From Phenylobacterium sp. (GTDB lineage: Bacteria > Pseudomonadota > Alphaproteobacteria > Caulobacterales > Caulobacteraceae): DNA of 49,907 nucleotides. The notes under the pieces were generated by a model. That model worked only from the letters and a program-made list of their open reading frames with translations, searched no databases and was not told the origin of the DNA. The stretch covers positions 1 through 49,907 of the forward strand of contig NZ_SCTC01000047.1 of the NCBI RefSeq assembly GCF_004299445.1, read 5' to 3'. Of this stretch, positions 34,816 through 44,091 are shown piece by piece; within the stretch, counting starts at the first letter, position 1; every line of letters starts with the position of its first letter. Both the position numbers and the translations under genes were made by a program.

Positions 34816-35478
34816 TCAGGCGGCCTTCTGCTGGCGCATGTAGGCCAACATGGTGTCGAAGGCGGCGTAGGTGGGGACGTACGATGGCCGCGCCTGCATC
34901 CGGGCGATCCACGCCTGGATGTTCGGATAGGGCGAGAAGTCGTAGTTCGCGAGGCCGCCCAACAGGACGAACGACAGGCCGAGATAGTCGGCGAGAGTCA
35001 CCTGGTCGCCGCAGACATAGGGCTGGCCGGCCAGCATCGAGCGGTCCAGCACCGTCAGCCAGCGCGGGCAGTGCTCGCGACCATAGGCCATCAGGTCGGC
35101 GTACTGGCCCGGCGTCATGTCGTGTGGCACGCCGATGTGCGGATAGCAGACCATCACGCAGAAGGTCTCGTGGAACTGGGTTGCGAACCACGACAACGCC
35201 TCGTCCACCTTCATCTGGCCCTTCAGGCTCTCGGGGTAGGCCGTCGAGTGGGCGCGGATGGCGAGGTACTTCAGGATCGCGATCGACTCACCCAGCCTGA
35301 AGTCGCCGTCGACCAGGAAGGGCACGATGCCGTTCGGATTCAGCGCCAGATACTCAGGGTCCTGGTGGCCGCCGGCCATCAGGTCGACCTTCACGATCTC
35401 CACGTCGAGGCCCTGGTCGGCGATGAACATCAGCACGGGCCGGGACGTCGTCGAGATCGGGTCGCAGTAAAGCTTCAT
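34816..35478 (-). CDS. Glutathione S-transferase family protein (theta-like)
   Basis: A 220-residue GST. The N-terminal domain opens MKLYCDPISTTSRPVLMFI with the Ser/Thr-rich glutathione site of theta-type enzymes; NPNGIVPFL and LGESIAILKYL are the conserved binding segments. The C-terminal domain contains VTLADYLG. ATG at 35478 is preceded by AAGGTG. It is divergent from a LysR gene 137 bases away, which probably regulates it. Confidence 0.93.
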   Translation of the reverse strand: MKLYCDPISTTSRPVLMFIADQGLDVEIVKVDLMAGGHQDPEYLALNPNGIVPFLVDGDFRLGESIAILKYLAIRAHSTAYPESLKGQMKVDEALSWFATQFHETFCVMVCYPHIGVPHDMTPGQYADLMAYGREHCPRWLTVLDRSMLAGQPYVCGDQVTLADYLGLSFVLLGGLANYDFSPYPNIQAWIARMQARPSYVPTYAAFDTMLAYMRQQKAA

Positions 35479-35615
35479 AGACACACACCTTTTTTGCAGT
35501 TCGGAGCCGTTGGGGCGGCCCTCTTCCTCGGGGGACGGCGGAGATACGGGCGAAAGGCGCCGCTGGGTCATCAGCGCTCTTGCAGGTTGGCTCTGCGCAA
35601 CCGCAGAATGAGACC

Positions 35616-36575
35616 ATGTTCGATTGGAATGACCTGAAGGCGTTCCTGGCGGTGGCGCGCGGCGGCTCGACGCTCGCGGCGTCCAAGGCGCTGGGCGTCA
35701 ACCAGACCACGGTGGCGCGACGGATCGAGAGCCTGGAGCACGATCTGGGCTTCAAGCTGTTCGAGCGTGGCCAGACCGGCAGCCGCCTGACCGAGGCCGG
35801 CGAGGGGCTGATTTCCGAGGCCGAGAACGTCGAGCGGGCGGCGATCCGCTTCGCCAACCAGGCCGCGATCCAGATGCGCGGCGTTTCGGGCGCGCTGCGG
35901 CTCACCACCAACGAGCTGGTGGCCAACACCATGGTCATCCCGGCCCTCGTCGAGTTCCGCAAGGTGCATCCGGACGTCCAGGTGGATCTGGTGATCACCG
36001 ACCGCGCGCTCGACCTGCAGAGCGGCGAAGCCGACCTGGCGATCCGCACCGGCAAGGCGCTGGCCGAGTCCGACCTGGTGGCCCGCAAGGTCGCCGACCA
36101 CGACATGGCCCTGTACTGCAGCCGCGACTATGCCGCCCGCCGCGGCGTGCCTTCTTCGCCCGATGATCTGGCCGACCACGACCTCATCGACGTCTCGATG
36201 GAGATGGGCGAGATTCCAGGCGCGACGTGGATGATGCGGCACTCGGGCGGCAAGCCGCCGATCACCCGGTCCAACAGCATGGGCAGCCTGGTGCACGCGG
36301 TGAAGGCGGGCCTGGGCATCGGGGCGCTGCCGTGCACGATCGCCGATCCCGATCGGGACCTGCTGCGCTGCTCGGACTGCATCGAAGAAGCGCGGGCCAG
36401 TTCGTGGATCGTCACCCGCCGCGACCTGAAGGACACTCCGCGGGTGCGCGCCTTCATCGACTTCATGGCGCCCCACATCCAGCAGGTGGTCCGCCAGACC
36501 GAGGAACGCGGCCGCCTGCGCCTCGCCGAGGAAGCGGCCACCGTCGTCCCGTTCCCGACGAAGAACGCGAGCTAG
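35616..36575 (+). CDS. LysR family transcriptional regulator
   Basis: A 319-residue LysR protein. The HTH starts [21 protein letters not shown] and continues [21 protein letters not shown]. The effector domain (90-300) begins [16 protein letters not shown]. The ATG at 35616 is preferred over an in-frame ATG 12 codons upstream because LysR proteins start at the first helix. It is divergent from the GST gene and shares CTAG with the convergent dehydratase gene. The effector is unknown. Confidence 0.93.
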   Translation: MFDWNDLKAFLAVARGGSTLAASKALGVNQTTVARRIESLEHDLGFKLFERGQTGSRLTEAGEGLISEAENVERAAIRFANQAAIQMRGVSGALRLTTNELVANTMVIPALVEFRKVHPDVQVDLVITDRALDLQSGEADLAIRTGKALAESDLVARKVADHDMALYCSRDYAARRGVPSSPDDLADHDLIDVSMEMGEIPGATWMMRHSGGKPPITRSNSMGSLVHAVKAGLGIGALPCTIADPDRDLLRCSDCIEEARASSWIVTRRDLKDTPRVRAFIDFMAPHIQQVVRQTEERGRLRLAEEAATVVPFPTKNAS

Positions 36576-36865
36576 GCGCCCGCGACCGCGTCCATGAAGT
36601 CCGCAAGGGTTACGTCCAGCTCGGTGACGCCGTCGGCGTCGTGCGTGGCCAACAGGACTTCGACTCGGTTGTAGACGTTGAACCACTCCGGATGGTGGTC
36701 CAGCTGTTCGGCCCGAATGGCGACCCGGGTCATGAAGCCGAACGCCTCGTTGAAGTCCTTGAAGCGGAACGTCTTCTGGATGGCGTCGCGGTCCCCTTCG
36801 GGACGGCTCCAGCCTGACAGCCGGGGCAGCGCCGCCTCGGCCCCGATCCGCGTCGGCCGGGTCAC
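36572..36865 (-). CDS. 4a-hydroxytetrahydrobiopterin dehydratase (pterin carbinolamine dehydratase)
   Basis: A 97-residue PCD/DCoH family protein that dehydrates 4a-hydroxy-tetrahydropterin to recycle the cofactor of aromatic hydroxylases. The catalytic motif is DHHPEW (56-61), with [16 protein letters not shown] and [11 protein letters not shown] around it. The start is GTG at 36865, fixed by the GTGA overlap with the HAD gene. No phenylalanine hydroxylase gene is in the window, so the partner is unknown. Confidence 0.94.
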   Translation of the reverse strand: MTRPTRIGAEAALPRLSGWSRPEGDRDAIQKTFRFKDFNEAFGFMTRVAIRAEQLDHHPEWFNVYNRVEVLLATHDADGVTELDVTLADFMDAVAGA

Positions 36866-37524
36866 GCGGACGCCTCCACGTCGAATGTCAGGCCCGTGAT
36901 CGCGGCCAGCTCGCCCAGAGTCTGGTCGACGCCGATCACCTTGATCGCCTTCATGCCCAGGCCCGCCGCCGGCTTGCAGTTGATGCCGAGGTCGTCGAGG
37001 TAGACGCACACGTCCGGTTGCACGGCCAGAATATCGCACATCATCAGGTAGATGCGCGGATCGGGCTTGCGCACGCCGGCCTTGCTGCTCTCGATGATGG
37101 CGTCGAACAGGGGCATCACCTGGCCCATGGCGCCGGCGGCCTTCTGGGCCCCGTCCTGGCCGGGCGAGTGCTCCGAGACCACGTTGTTGGTGATGCAGCC
37201 CACCTTGAACCCGGCCGCCTTGCACGCTTTCAGCGCCGTCACCATCCGCGGCCGCAGCTCGCCCGACAGGCGCGGCAGCACATCGGCGCCGCGGATCGGG
37301 TGGCCCAGCGCCGTGGATTCCTCGAGGAACAGCCGGTCGAACTCGGCCGCGCCGATCTCGTTGCGCTCGAACAGCGCCCACGCGTTGGTGTCGGGATTGG
37401 TGGCGTTCACCGTCCGGATCAGGTCTTTCGGCACGCCGCGTTCCGCCTCCAGCCGGTTGAAGGCCTCGAAGGGCGAGGAGGTGAAGACCCCGCCGAAATC
37501 CCAGATCACCGCCTCGATGCCCAC
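36862..37524 (-). CDS. HAD superfamily hydrolase (subfamily IA)
   Basis: A 220-residue phosphatase-like protein. Motif I in this family is normally DxDxT/V; here it reads VIWDFGGVF, in which the second Asp is replaced by Gly, as in the acyl-CoA dehydrogenase-associated and epoxide-hydrolase-N-like HADs. Motif II is CITNN, motif III the lysine region AGVRKPDP, and motif [13 protein letters not shown] at 37524 is chosen because AGGAG lies seven bases before it; an ATG at 37542 lacks a site. The substrate is unknown. Confidence 0.88.
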   Translation of the reverse strand: MGIEAVIWDFGGVFTSSPFEAFNRLEAERGVPKDLIRTVNATNPDTNAWALFERNEIGAAEFDRLFLEESTALGHPIRGADVLPRLSGELRPRMVTALKACKAAGFKVGCITNNVVSEHSPGQDGAQKAAGAMGQVMPLFDAIIESSKAGVRKPDPRIYLMMCDILAVQPDVCVYLDDLGINCKPAAGLGMKAIKVIGVDQTLGELAAITGLTFDVEASA

Positions 37525-37596
37525 TACGCCGCTCCTGCACATGTTCTTGAGCCGCCGGACGCTAGAGAGACGCAATCGGACGTGCAAGTAAGGCCG

Positions 37597-37968
37597 ATGA
37601 TGCCCTACCGGTTTCCGCGCCCGGCGCGCCTCGCCCTGTTCGCCCTCGCCGCCGCCATATTGATGGTGCTGTGCGTCGTGCCGCAGCAGGACCTCCCCGA
37701 TGCGCCCGCCGGCGACCGCGTGCATCACCTGGTCGCCTGGTTCGTGCTGACCCTGACCGGCTACGTCCTGGCGCCCAACCGCCGGATCGCCATCCCGGCC
37801 TTCGCCCTGGCCTATGGCGTCCTGATCGAGGTGGTCCAGCGGCTGACCCCCACAGGCCGCCATGGCGAGTGGCAGGACTTCGTCGCCGACGCGCTAGGCG
37901 TGGCGCTGGCCGTGCTCGTCTTCCCGCTGGTCCGTAGGCTCTCGGCGAGGGTCATCGACGCCGTCTAG
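37597..37968 (+). CDS. VanZ-like family membrane protein
   Basis: A 123-residue protein with about three or four transmembrane helices. It has the VanZ-type features DRVHHLVAWFVLTL, then a segment AYGVLIEVVQRLTPTGRHGEWQDFVADALGVA cut here by ordinary family spacing, in which E-x-x-Q and the D-x-x-A-D-x-x-G pattern recur. VanZ-like proteins are of uncertain function (teicoplanin resistance in the type member). AAGG six bases before the tandem ATGs at 37597/37600. Confidence 0.82.
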   Translation: MMPYRFPRPARLALFALAAAILMVLCVVPQQDLPDAPAGDRVHHLVAWFVLTLTGYVLAPNRRIAIPAFALAYGVLIEVVQRLTPTGRHGEWQDFVADALGVALAVLVFPLVRRLSARVIDAV

Positions 37969-37990
37969 GCAGCCGATTATGGTCCGCGCC

Positions 37991-38773
37991 ATGTCCGAAG
38001 CGCCGAAGCCTTACCTCTACCTCGCCGTGCCCTGCTATGGCGGAAACCTGAACCTCTTCTTCGTCCGCTCGATGCTGGCGCTGCAGGAGGCCTGCCGCGA
38101 GAAGGGCATCGGCCTCCACATCGACCTGATGGGCGGCGACGCCCTGATCACCCGCGCGCGCTCCCGCTTGGCCGCCCAGTTCCTGGCGCACGGCGAGGCG
38201 ACGCACCTGCTGTTCATCGACGCCGACATCGGCTTCCTGCCGCAGAACGTCTTCCGCCTGCTCGAGGCGAAGAAGGAGGTGATCGCCGCTGTCTGTCCGC
38301 TCAAGAGCATCGACTGGGAGAAGACCCGCGCCGCCGTCCAGCGCGGCGTGGCCGACCTGCAGGCCGCCTCGATCGGCTATGTCGTCCGCTTCCTGCCCAC
38401 GGCCGACAAGAGCGTGCAGGTCGAGAACGGCTTCGCGAAGGTGGCCTACGGCGGCACTGGGTTCCTGATGATTGAGCGGGCGGCGATGCAGCGGATCTGC
38501 GACGCCCATCCTGAGCTGCGCGCCAAGATGGGCGACATGGGCGACAAGCTGGCGCCCGAGGCGGTGATGGTGTTCGACACCATGGTCGAGCCCGAGACGG
38601 GCCAATACCTGTCGGAAGACTACGCCTTCTGCCGCCGCTGGCGGGACCTGGGCGGCGAGATCTGGGCCGATTTCGAGGCGCGCCTGACCCACGTGGGCCA
38701 CGCCGCCTACACCGGCAGCCTCATGGAGGCGTTGATCGCAGGCATGCCGCCGCCGCCCGCCGTCAACGCCTGA
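37991..38773 (+). CDS. Glycosyltransferase-like (GT-A fold) protein
   Basis: A 260-residue protein. The opening PKPYLYLAVPCYGGNLNLFFVRSM and the DxD motif in LLFIDADIGFLP (about residues 73-76 in IDAD) indicate a nucleotide-sugar-binding GT-A fold. GGTGFLMIER and a late SEDYAFCRRWRDLGG match glycosyltransferases of the family-2-like type. The acceptor is unknown. ATG at 37991 is used; an ATG four codons upstream at 37979 is equally possible. It converges on the symporter gene. Confidence 0.8.
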   Translation: MSEAPKPYLYLAVPCYGGNLNLFFVRSMLALQEACREKGIGLHIDLMGGDALITRARSRLAAQFLAHGEATHLLFIDADIGFLPQNVFRLLEAKKEVIAAVCPLKSIDWEKTRAAVQRGVADLQAASIGYVVRFLPTADKSVQVENGFAKVAYGGTGFLMIERAAMQRICDAHPELRAKMGDMGDKLAPEAVMVFDTMVEPETGQYLSEDYAFCRRWRDLGGEIWADFEARLTHVGHAAYTGSLMEALIAGMPPPPAVNA

Positions 38774-38777
38774 TCCG

Positions 38778-40292
38778 CTACTCGGCGGGAGTGGCGGCGA
38801 TCACGCCGGGCGGATCCTTGACGGGCGCGGACGCGGGCGCCGAGCCGGTGGCCGCGCGTCGCGCCATCAGCGCCGCGCGCGTGACCTCGTAGCTGTCGCG
38901 GCTGATGTTGTAGCGGGCGTAGCAGATGGCCGCGATCAGGCCGGGAACCGCCGCGAGCACGCCGTCCCAGAGCACCAGCTTGAAGAGGACGTCGCCGGCG
39001 ACCGCGCCCGGCGTCGCCTTCTCGGGGAAGGCCACCACCAGCAGGACGAAGCCGGCCAGGAGCGAACCGATGGCCTGGTCGATCTTCGCGGCCAGGGCGC
39101 GGGTGGAATACAGGATACCCTCCTGGCGGACGCCGAACCGCAGCTCGTTCTCGTCGGCGATGTCCGCCAGCGCCGACATGGCGCCGATCTGCAGCACGCT
39201 GAGGGCGCCGTACGACAGGGCCGACCAGGCGATCAGCATCATCAGCAGGTTGGGCGTCTGGGGCGTGAGGACGCCCATCATGCCGGCCACCAGGGGCGCT
39301 GCGGTCGTAATGGAATAGGCGACGGCGCCCCAGACCATGGTCCCGCGCTTGTCGAACTTGCCGTGCATCTTGGCCGCGAAGGCGAAGGCCGTGGCGTATC
39401 CGACGAAGCTTCCGATCACGAACCAGCGGAGCTGCTCGCTGCTCAGGCCCCAATAGAAGGTGGCCGTGTAGAGCCGCAGCCCTTCCTTCAGCCCCAGCAT
39501 CATCGACAGGAAGAAGATCCCGACCAGCAGCCAGACGTAGTTCCGGTTCCGCAGCGCCTTCCAGATGTCGGAGAAGAACGCGCCGGCGCTGAACTTTTTC
39601 ACGTCCGGCCCCGGCTGCGGCAGGAACGGAATGCGGTCGCGGGTGAACCAGGCCGACGCGAACAGCACCACGACGATGGTCACCGCCATGGTCAGAGCGA
39701 AGAGGGGCCAGGGCTCAGGATTGAGCAGGCCGCGCGGATACGCCGGCGTCGAGGGGAAGAAGTAGCTGTAGGCGACCCATGACATGGCCGAACCGCCGGC
39801 CCAGGTGAAGAAGCTGTTGTAGGCCATCACCTTGGAGCGCTCGATGTAGTTCGGCGACAGCTCGGCGCCCAACGCCAGGTGCGGCGTGTGGAAGAACGTC
39901 ATCACCTGGCGAAGCAGCGACACGAAGATCCCGCACCATACCGTGAGGGCCAGCGGGCTCAGACCCTCGGGGGGGTTGAAGATGCCATAGAAACTGAGCG
40001 CGATCGGGATGGGCGCCGCGTACATCCACGGGTGTCGGCGGCCCAACTTGGAGTTCCGGGTGCGGTCGGACCACGACCCCACCAGGGGCTCGGTGAGGCC
40101 GTCCAGAACCAGGCTGATCGAGATGGCGATCCCGATCCAGTGCGCCGGCACGCCCAGGATCTGGTTGTAGTAGATGAGCGCGAAGCTCGAGACCGCATAG
40201 AGCGCGATGATCTCGGCGGCGCTGCCGATCCCGAAGGCCAGTTTCGTACGAAGCGGAAGACGGTCCGCCGCGCCGGGCGCGGTTTGGCTCAT
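38778..40292 (-). CDS. GPH-family (MelB-like) MFS sugar:cation symporter
   Basis: A 504-residue transporter with 12 predicted helices. The GPH signature is clear: KLAFGIGSAAEII early, then GLTEPLVGSWSDRTRNSKLG and RRHPWMY after helix 2. Members of this family import glycosides, pentosides or hexuronides with sodium or protons. A large insertion of about 25 residues between helices 5 and 6 holds the Pro/Tyr-rich segment. Divergent from the AceE-like gene across 236 bases that contain a 9-bp dyad. The substrate is unknown. Confidence 0.9.
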   Translation of the reverse strand: MSQTAPGAADRLPLRTKLAFGIGSAAEIIALYAVSSFALIYYNQILGVPAHWIGIAISISLVLDGLTEPLVGSWSDRTRNSKLGRRHPWMYAAPIPIALSFYGIFNPPEGLSPLALTVWCGIFVSLLRQVMTFFHTPHLALGAELSPNYIERSKVMAYNSFFTWAGGSAMSWVAYSYFFPSTPAYPRGLLNPEPWPLFALTMAVTIVVVLFASAWFTRDRIPFLPQPGPDVKKFSAGAFFSDIWKALRNRNYVWLLVGIFFLSMMLGLKEGLRLYTATFYWGLSSEQLRWFVIGSFVGYATAFAFAAKMHGKFDKRGTMVWGAVAYSITTAAPLVAGMMGVLTPQTPNLLMMLIAWSALSYGALSVLQIGAMSALADIADENELRFGVRQEGILYSTRALAAKIDQAIGSLLAGFVLLVVAFPEKATPGAVAGDVLFKLVLWDGVLAAVPGLIAAICYARYNISRDSYEVTRAALMARRAATGSAPASAPVKDPPGVIAATPAE

Positions 40293-40394
40293 CTACGGTA
40301 TCCTCCCGGCGCGCTCTCGGGGGCGCGCTCAAGGGATCAGACTGAACCCAGGACTTTCGACCCGTCAATCGCGGCGTACCGAATCTTCGAGATC

Positions 40395-40421
40395 GAGACA
40401 GGATCCCGGGCGTCCTGTCTC
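40395..40421. promoter_or_regulatory. 9-bp dyad in the symporter/E1 divergent region
   Basis: GAGACAGGA (40395-40403) and TCCTGTCTC (40413-40421) are perfect inverted repeats with a 9-base spacer. It has no T tract and lies just upstream of a promoter-like sequence reading toward the E1 gene, so an operator is more likely than a terminator. Confidence 0.5.
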
Positions 40422-40425
40422 CCAC

Positions 40426-40454
40426 CTGACGTTTAACCCCAAACCCTGCTAGAT
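40426..40454 (+). promoter_or_regulatory. Putative promoter of the AceE-like gene
   Basis: CTGACG (40426-40431) and GCTAGAT (40448-40454) are spaced by 16 bases, close to the Caulobacter housekeeping pattern. The transcript would have a leader of about 65 bases. The -35 has one mismatch. Confidence 0.35.
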
Positions 40455-40528
40455 GTGGGATCAACGCACCCGATGCCGTCGATCCGGCGCAAGGTCATCC
40501 CTCCATTTCCCGGACAGCCGCGATTTCC

Positions 40529-42895
40529 ATGCCTCCGATTCAGTCCGCCGCGCTTCCCGGTCACAATCGCGGCGCCCAGCGCGAGATCGAGATCCTCGAC
40601 CTTATCGACGCGCGCCTGCGCTGGCTGGCGACGTGGACCATTCATAACGCCAACCACAACCGTGAAAGCCGCGACGGTCTGAAGGTCGGCGGCCACCAGG
40701 CGTCGTGCGCCTCGATGACCTCGATCATGACCGCGCTCTACTTCCATGCGCTGAAGCCGGAAGACCGGGTGGCCGTGAAGCCGCACGCCAGCCCCGTCTT
40801 CCACGCCGCCCAATACCTGATGGGCCGCCAGACCCGCGAGCAGCTGGAGGCCTTCCGCAGCTTCGGGGGCGCCCAGTCGTATCCGTCGCGGACCAAGGAC
40901 AAGGACGACGTCGACTTCTCCACCGGCTCGGTCGGCCTGGGCGTGGCGATCACCGCCTTCGCCTCGCTGATGCAGGACTACCTGTCGGGTCACGGCTGGC
41001 TGGCGGATGACCGGCGCGGTCGGTTCGTGGCCACGCTGGGCGACGCCGAGCTCGACGAGGGCAACATCTACGAGTGCCTGATCGAGGCCTACAAGCACGA
41101 CATCCGGAACTGCTGGTGGATCGTAGACTACAACCGGCAAAGCCTGGACGCGACCACCGCCGACAGGATGTTCGATCGCTTCGACGACATCTTCGAGACC
41201 GCGGGCTGGCGGGTCGTGACGCTGAAGTGGGGCAAGGCCCAGATGCGCGCCTTCGCCCGTCCCGGCGGCAAGGCGCTGCGGGACTGGATCGAAGCCTGTC
41301 CCAACGCCGACTTCGCCGCGCTCACCTATCGGGGCGGCGCGGCCTGGCGCGAGCGGCTGATGGCCGACATCGGTCGCGGCGCGGGCGTGCGGGCGCTGCT
41401 GGAAAGCTTCTCTGACGACGACCTGCACCAGCTGATGATCGGCCTGGGCGGCCACTGCATCGAGACGCTGACCGAAGCGTTCGACGCTGCGCAGGACGAC
41501 ACGCCCACCCTCTTCATCGCCTACACCGTCAAGGGCTTCGGCCTGCCGCTGCAGGGTCACAAGGACAACCACGCCGGCCTGATGACCCCCACCCAGGTGG
41601 AGACCCTGCGCGTCGCGATGGGCGTGCCAGAGGGCCGGGAGTGGGAGCCGCTGGCCGGATTGTCCTCCGACGAAGCCGCCGAGGTCCGCGCCTTCGTCGA
41701 AGCGGCGCCATTCGCCCGGCCCGCACAGCGCAGACACACCGCGCCGGCCGTGCCCGTACCGTCCCGCGTCGAGTTCCCCAGCCCCGACGGCGCCGAGCAA
41801 TCCACGCAAGCTGCCTTCGGCCGCATCCTGCTGGACCTCGCCAAGAGCGGCCATCCGATCGCCGACCGCATCGTCACCACCAGCCCCGACGTCACGGTCT
41901 CCACCAACCTGGGTGGCTTCGTGAACCAGCGCGGCCTGTTCCGCCGCCGCGAGACGGCCGACGTGTTCCGCGACGCCAAGATCCCCTCGCCGCAGCGCTG
42001 GGCGGGCAAGGCGGCGGGCCAGCACGTCGAGCTGGGCATCGCCGAGCACAACCTTTTCCTGAACCTCGCGGCCTTCGGTCTCTCTGCCCCGCTGTACGGT
42101 GAACGCCTGCTGCCGATCGGGACGGTCTACGACCCCTTCATCAGCCGCGGCCTCGATGCCCTGAACTACGCCTGCTACCAAGACGCCCGCTTCATGCTGG
42201 TGGCGACGCCATCGGGTCTGACGCTGGGCCCCGAGGGTGGCGCGCACCAGTCGATCTACACGCCGCTGATCGGCATCGGCCAGCCCGGCCTGACCTACTT
42301 CGAGCCAGCCTTCGTGGACGAGCTCAGCGAGGTCATGCGTTGGTCCTTCCAGCACATGCAGGCCGATGACGGCGGCTCGGTCTACCTGCGGCTCACCACG
42401 CGCACCCTGGCGCAGGTCGAGCGGACCAGTGACGACTGGCGCGAGGACGCGCTGAAGGGCGGCTACTGGCTGAAGGCGCCAGGCGCGGGCGCTGACGCCG
42501 CCATCGCCTTCTGCGGCGCCGTCGCCCCCGAGGTGCTGGCCGCCGCCGAAGCGCTGGCCGACGACATACCCGGCCTGGGCGTCCTGAACGTGGTCTCGCC
42601 CGGCCTTCTCCACCGCGACTGGATGGCCAGCCGCCGCAGCCGCTGGAACGGCCAGGGCCGCCGCGAAAGTCACGCCGAAGCCCTGCTGGGCCGGCTCGCC
42701 CCCGGCGCCGGCTTCGTCACCGTGGTCGACGGCTCGCCCGCGACGCTGTCGTGGCTGGGCGGGGTGAGGGGCCAGCGCGTGTCGTCTCTCGGACTCGACA
42801 GCTTCGGCCAGGTCGGCGACCTGCCGGACCTCTACCGCCACTACGGCCTGGACGTGGACGCCATCGTCGACGCCTGCGCGGAGTTGTTTCTGTAG
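40529..42895 (+). CDS. AceE-like (homodimeric E1) thiamine-diphosphate dehydrogenase/transketolase family protein
   Basis: A 788-residue ThDP enzyme resembling the homodimeric pyruvate dehydrogenase E1 (AceE) group. The N-terminal catalytic region has GGHQASCASM (His56), a ThDP/Mg motif GDAELDEGN (171-179) and DYNRQSLD. The middle transketolase pyrimidine domain has HVELGIAEHNLFLNLAAFG. The C-terminal domain is VTVVDGSPATLSWLGG. Compared with E. coli AceE it lacks about 50 N-terminal residues, the part that binds E2. No E2 or E3 gene is adjacent. It may be a stand-alone 2-oxoacid-using enzyme; the substrate is unknown. Confidence 0.85.
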   Translation: MPPIQSAALPGHNRGAQREIEILDLIDARLRWLATWTIHNANHNRESRDGLKVGGHQASCASMTSIMTALYFHALKPEDRVAVKPHASPVFHAAQYLMGRQTREQLEAFRSFGGAQSYPSRTKDKDDVDFSTGSVGLGVAITAFASLMQDYLSGHGWLADDRRGRFVATLGDAELDEGNIYECLIEAYKHDIRNCWWIVDYNRQSLDATTADRMFDRFDDIFETAGWRVVTLKWGKAQMRAFARPGGKALRDWIEACPNADFAALTYRGGAAWRERLMADIGRGAGVRALLESFSDDDLHQLMIGLGGHCIETLTEAFDAAQDDTPTLFIAYTVKGFGLPLQGHKDNHAGLMTPTQVETLRVAMGVPEGREWEPLAGLSSDEAAEVRAFVEAAPFARPAQRRHTAPAVPVPSRVEFPSPDGAEQSTQAAFGRILLDLAKSGHPIADRIVTTSPDVTVSTNLGGFVNQRGLFRRRETADVFRDAKIPSPQRWAGKAAGQHVELGIAEHNLFLNLAAFGLSAPLYGERLLPIGTVYDPFISRGLDALNYACYQDARFMLVATPSGLTLGPEGGAHQSIYTPLIGIGQPGLTYFEPAFVDELSEVMRWSFQHMQADDGGSVYLRLTTRTLAQVERTSDDWREDALKGGYWLKAPGAGADAAIAFCGAVAPEVLAAAEALADDIPGLGVLNVVSPGLLHRDWMASRRSRWNGQGRRESHAEALLGRLAPGAGFVTVVDGSPATLSWLGGVRGQRVSSLGLDSFGQVGDLPDLYRHYGLDVDAIVDACAELFL

Positions 42896-42915
42896 AGCCG
42901 CCGGCGGCGTTGGGA

Positions 42916-44091
42916 CTACCCCAGCGCCCGGTCCAGATCCGCGATCAGGTCGTCGACGTTCTCCACGCCCACCGATAGGCGGATCAGACCGTCGGCGATG
43001 CCGATGCGGGCGCGGGTTTCGGCCGGGATCGACGCGTGGGTCATGATCGCCGGGTGTTCAATGAGGCTTTCCACGCCGCCCAGGCTCTCGGCCAGGGTGA
43101 ACAGCTGCGTCCGTTCCAGCATCTCGCGCGTCCCGGACAGGTCGCGGTCGAGGACGGCGGTGATCATGCCGCCGGGCGCCGCCATCTGCTTCCTGGCCAG
43201 CGCATGCTGCGGGTGGCTCTTGAGCCCCGGGTAGATCACCCGGGCCACGTCCTTGCGCGCCTCAAGCCATTCCGCGATCACCTGGGCGTTCTCGCAGTGG
43301 CGCTCCATCCGGAGCGCCAGCGTCTTCATGCCCCGGAGCGTCAGGTAGCTGTCGAACGGGGAGGCCACCGAGCCGATGGCGTTCTGCAGGAACGTGAGCT
43401 GGTCGCGCAGGCCCGCGTTGTCGCCCACCACCAGTGCGCCGCCAACCACATCGGAGTGGCCGCCGATGTACTTGGTGGTCGAGTGCATCACCACGTCGAA
43501 GCCCAGCTCGAGCGGGCGCTGCACGTAGGGGCTGGCGAAGGTGTTGTCGGCCGCCGCGATCAGGCCGCGCTTGCGGCAGAGCGCCGCGATGGCTTCCAGA
43601 TCGGCCAGCCGCAGCATCGGGTTGGTGGGCGTCTCCACCCAGACCATCTTCGTCCGGGGCTGAATCGCCGCCTCGACAGCCGCCAGGTCCGACAGGTCGA
43701 CATAGGTCACCTGCAGGTTCTGGGTCCGGGTGCGCACCTTGTCGAACAGCCGGAACGAGCCGCCGTAGAGGTCTTCGCTGGCGATGATGTGGTCGCCCGC
43801 GTCCAACACCTCCAGAAGCGTGGCGATCGCCGCCAGACCCGAGGCGAAGGCATAGCCCTTCGTTCCGCTCTCCAGGTCGGCGATACCGCGTTCCAGCGCG
43901 AAGCGGGTCGGGTTCTGGCTGCGCGAGTACTCGAAGCCGCTGTGCACGCCCGGCGAGGTCTGCGCGTAGGTGGACGTCGCATAGATCGGCACCATCACCG
44001 CGCCGGTGGTGGGGTCGTGCTCCTGGCCGCCATGGATCGCTCGGGTGGCGAACTCCAGGCGGTTCTTCCCGTGGGAGTTTTCGTCTTTCAC
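42916..44091 (-). CDS. Cystathionine gamma-lyase/gamma-synthase family PLP enzyme
   Basis: A 391-residue transsulfuration enzyme. The PLP lysine is Lys207 in MHSTTKYIGGHSD. The phosphate-binding YSRSQNPT, the stacking tyrosine in SEDLYGG and the C-terminal ESLGGVESLIEHPA are conserved. Because its start overlaps the cystathionine beta-synthase stop (ATGA at 44088), the reverse transsulfuration role, cystathionine to cysteine, is the best reading; gamma-synthase activity cannot be excluded from sequence. Confidence 0.92.
   Translation of the reverse strand: MKDENSHGKNRLEFATRAIHGGQEHDPTTGAVMVPIYATSTYAQTSPGVHSGFEYSRSQNPTRFALERGIADLESGTKGYAFASGLAAIATLLEVLDAGDHIIASEDLYGGSFRLFDKVRTRTQNLQVTYVDLSDLAAVEAAIQPRTKMVWVETPTNPMLRLADLEAIAALCRKRGLIAAADNTFASPYVQRPLELGFDVVMHSTTKYIGGHSDVVGGALVVGDNAGLRDQLTFLQNAIGSVASPFDSYLTLRGMKTLALRMERHCENAQVIAEWLEARKDVARVIYPGLKSHPQHALARKQMAAPGGMITAVLDRDLSGTREMLERTQLFTLAESLGGVESLIEHPAIMTHASIPAETRARIGIADGLIRLSVGVENVDDLIADLDRALG

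Noticed and set aside
36862..37542. ATG at 37542 as the HAD hydrolase start
   Set aside because: It has no ribosome site, whereas AGGAG lies seven bases before the GTG at 37524, and the GTG start aligns with the family's first strand.
40433..42841. 802-codon open frame antisense to the AceE-like gene
   Set aside because: Same reason: a shadow of codon bias in a well-conserved enzyme gene.
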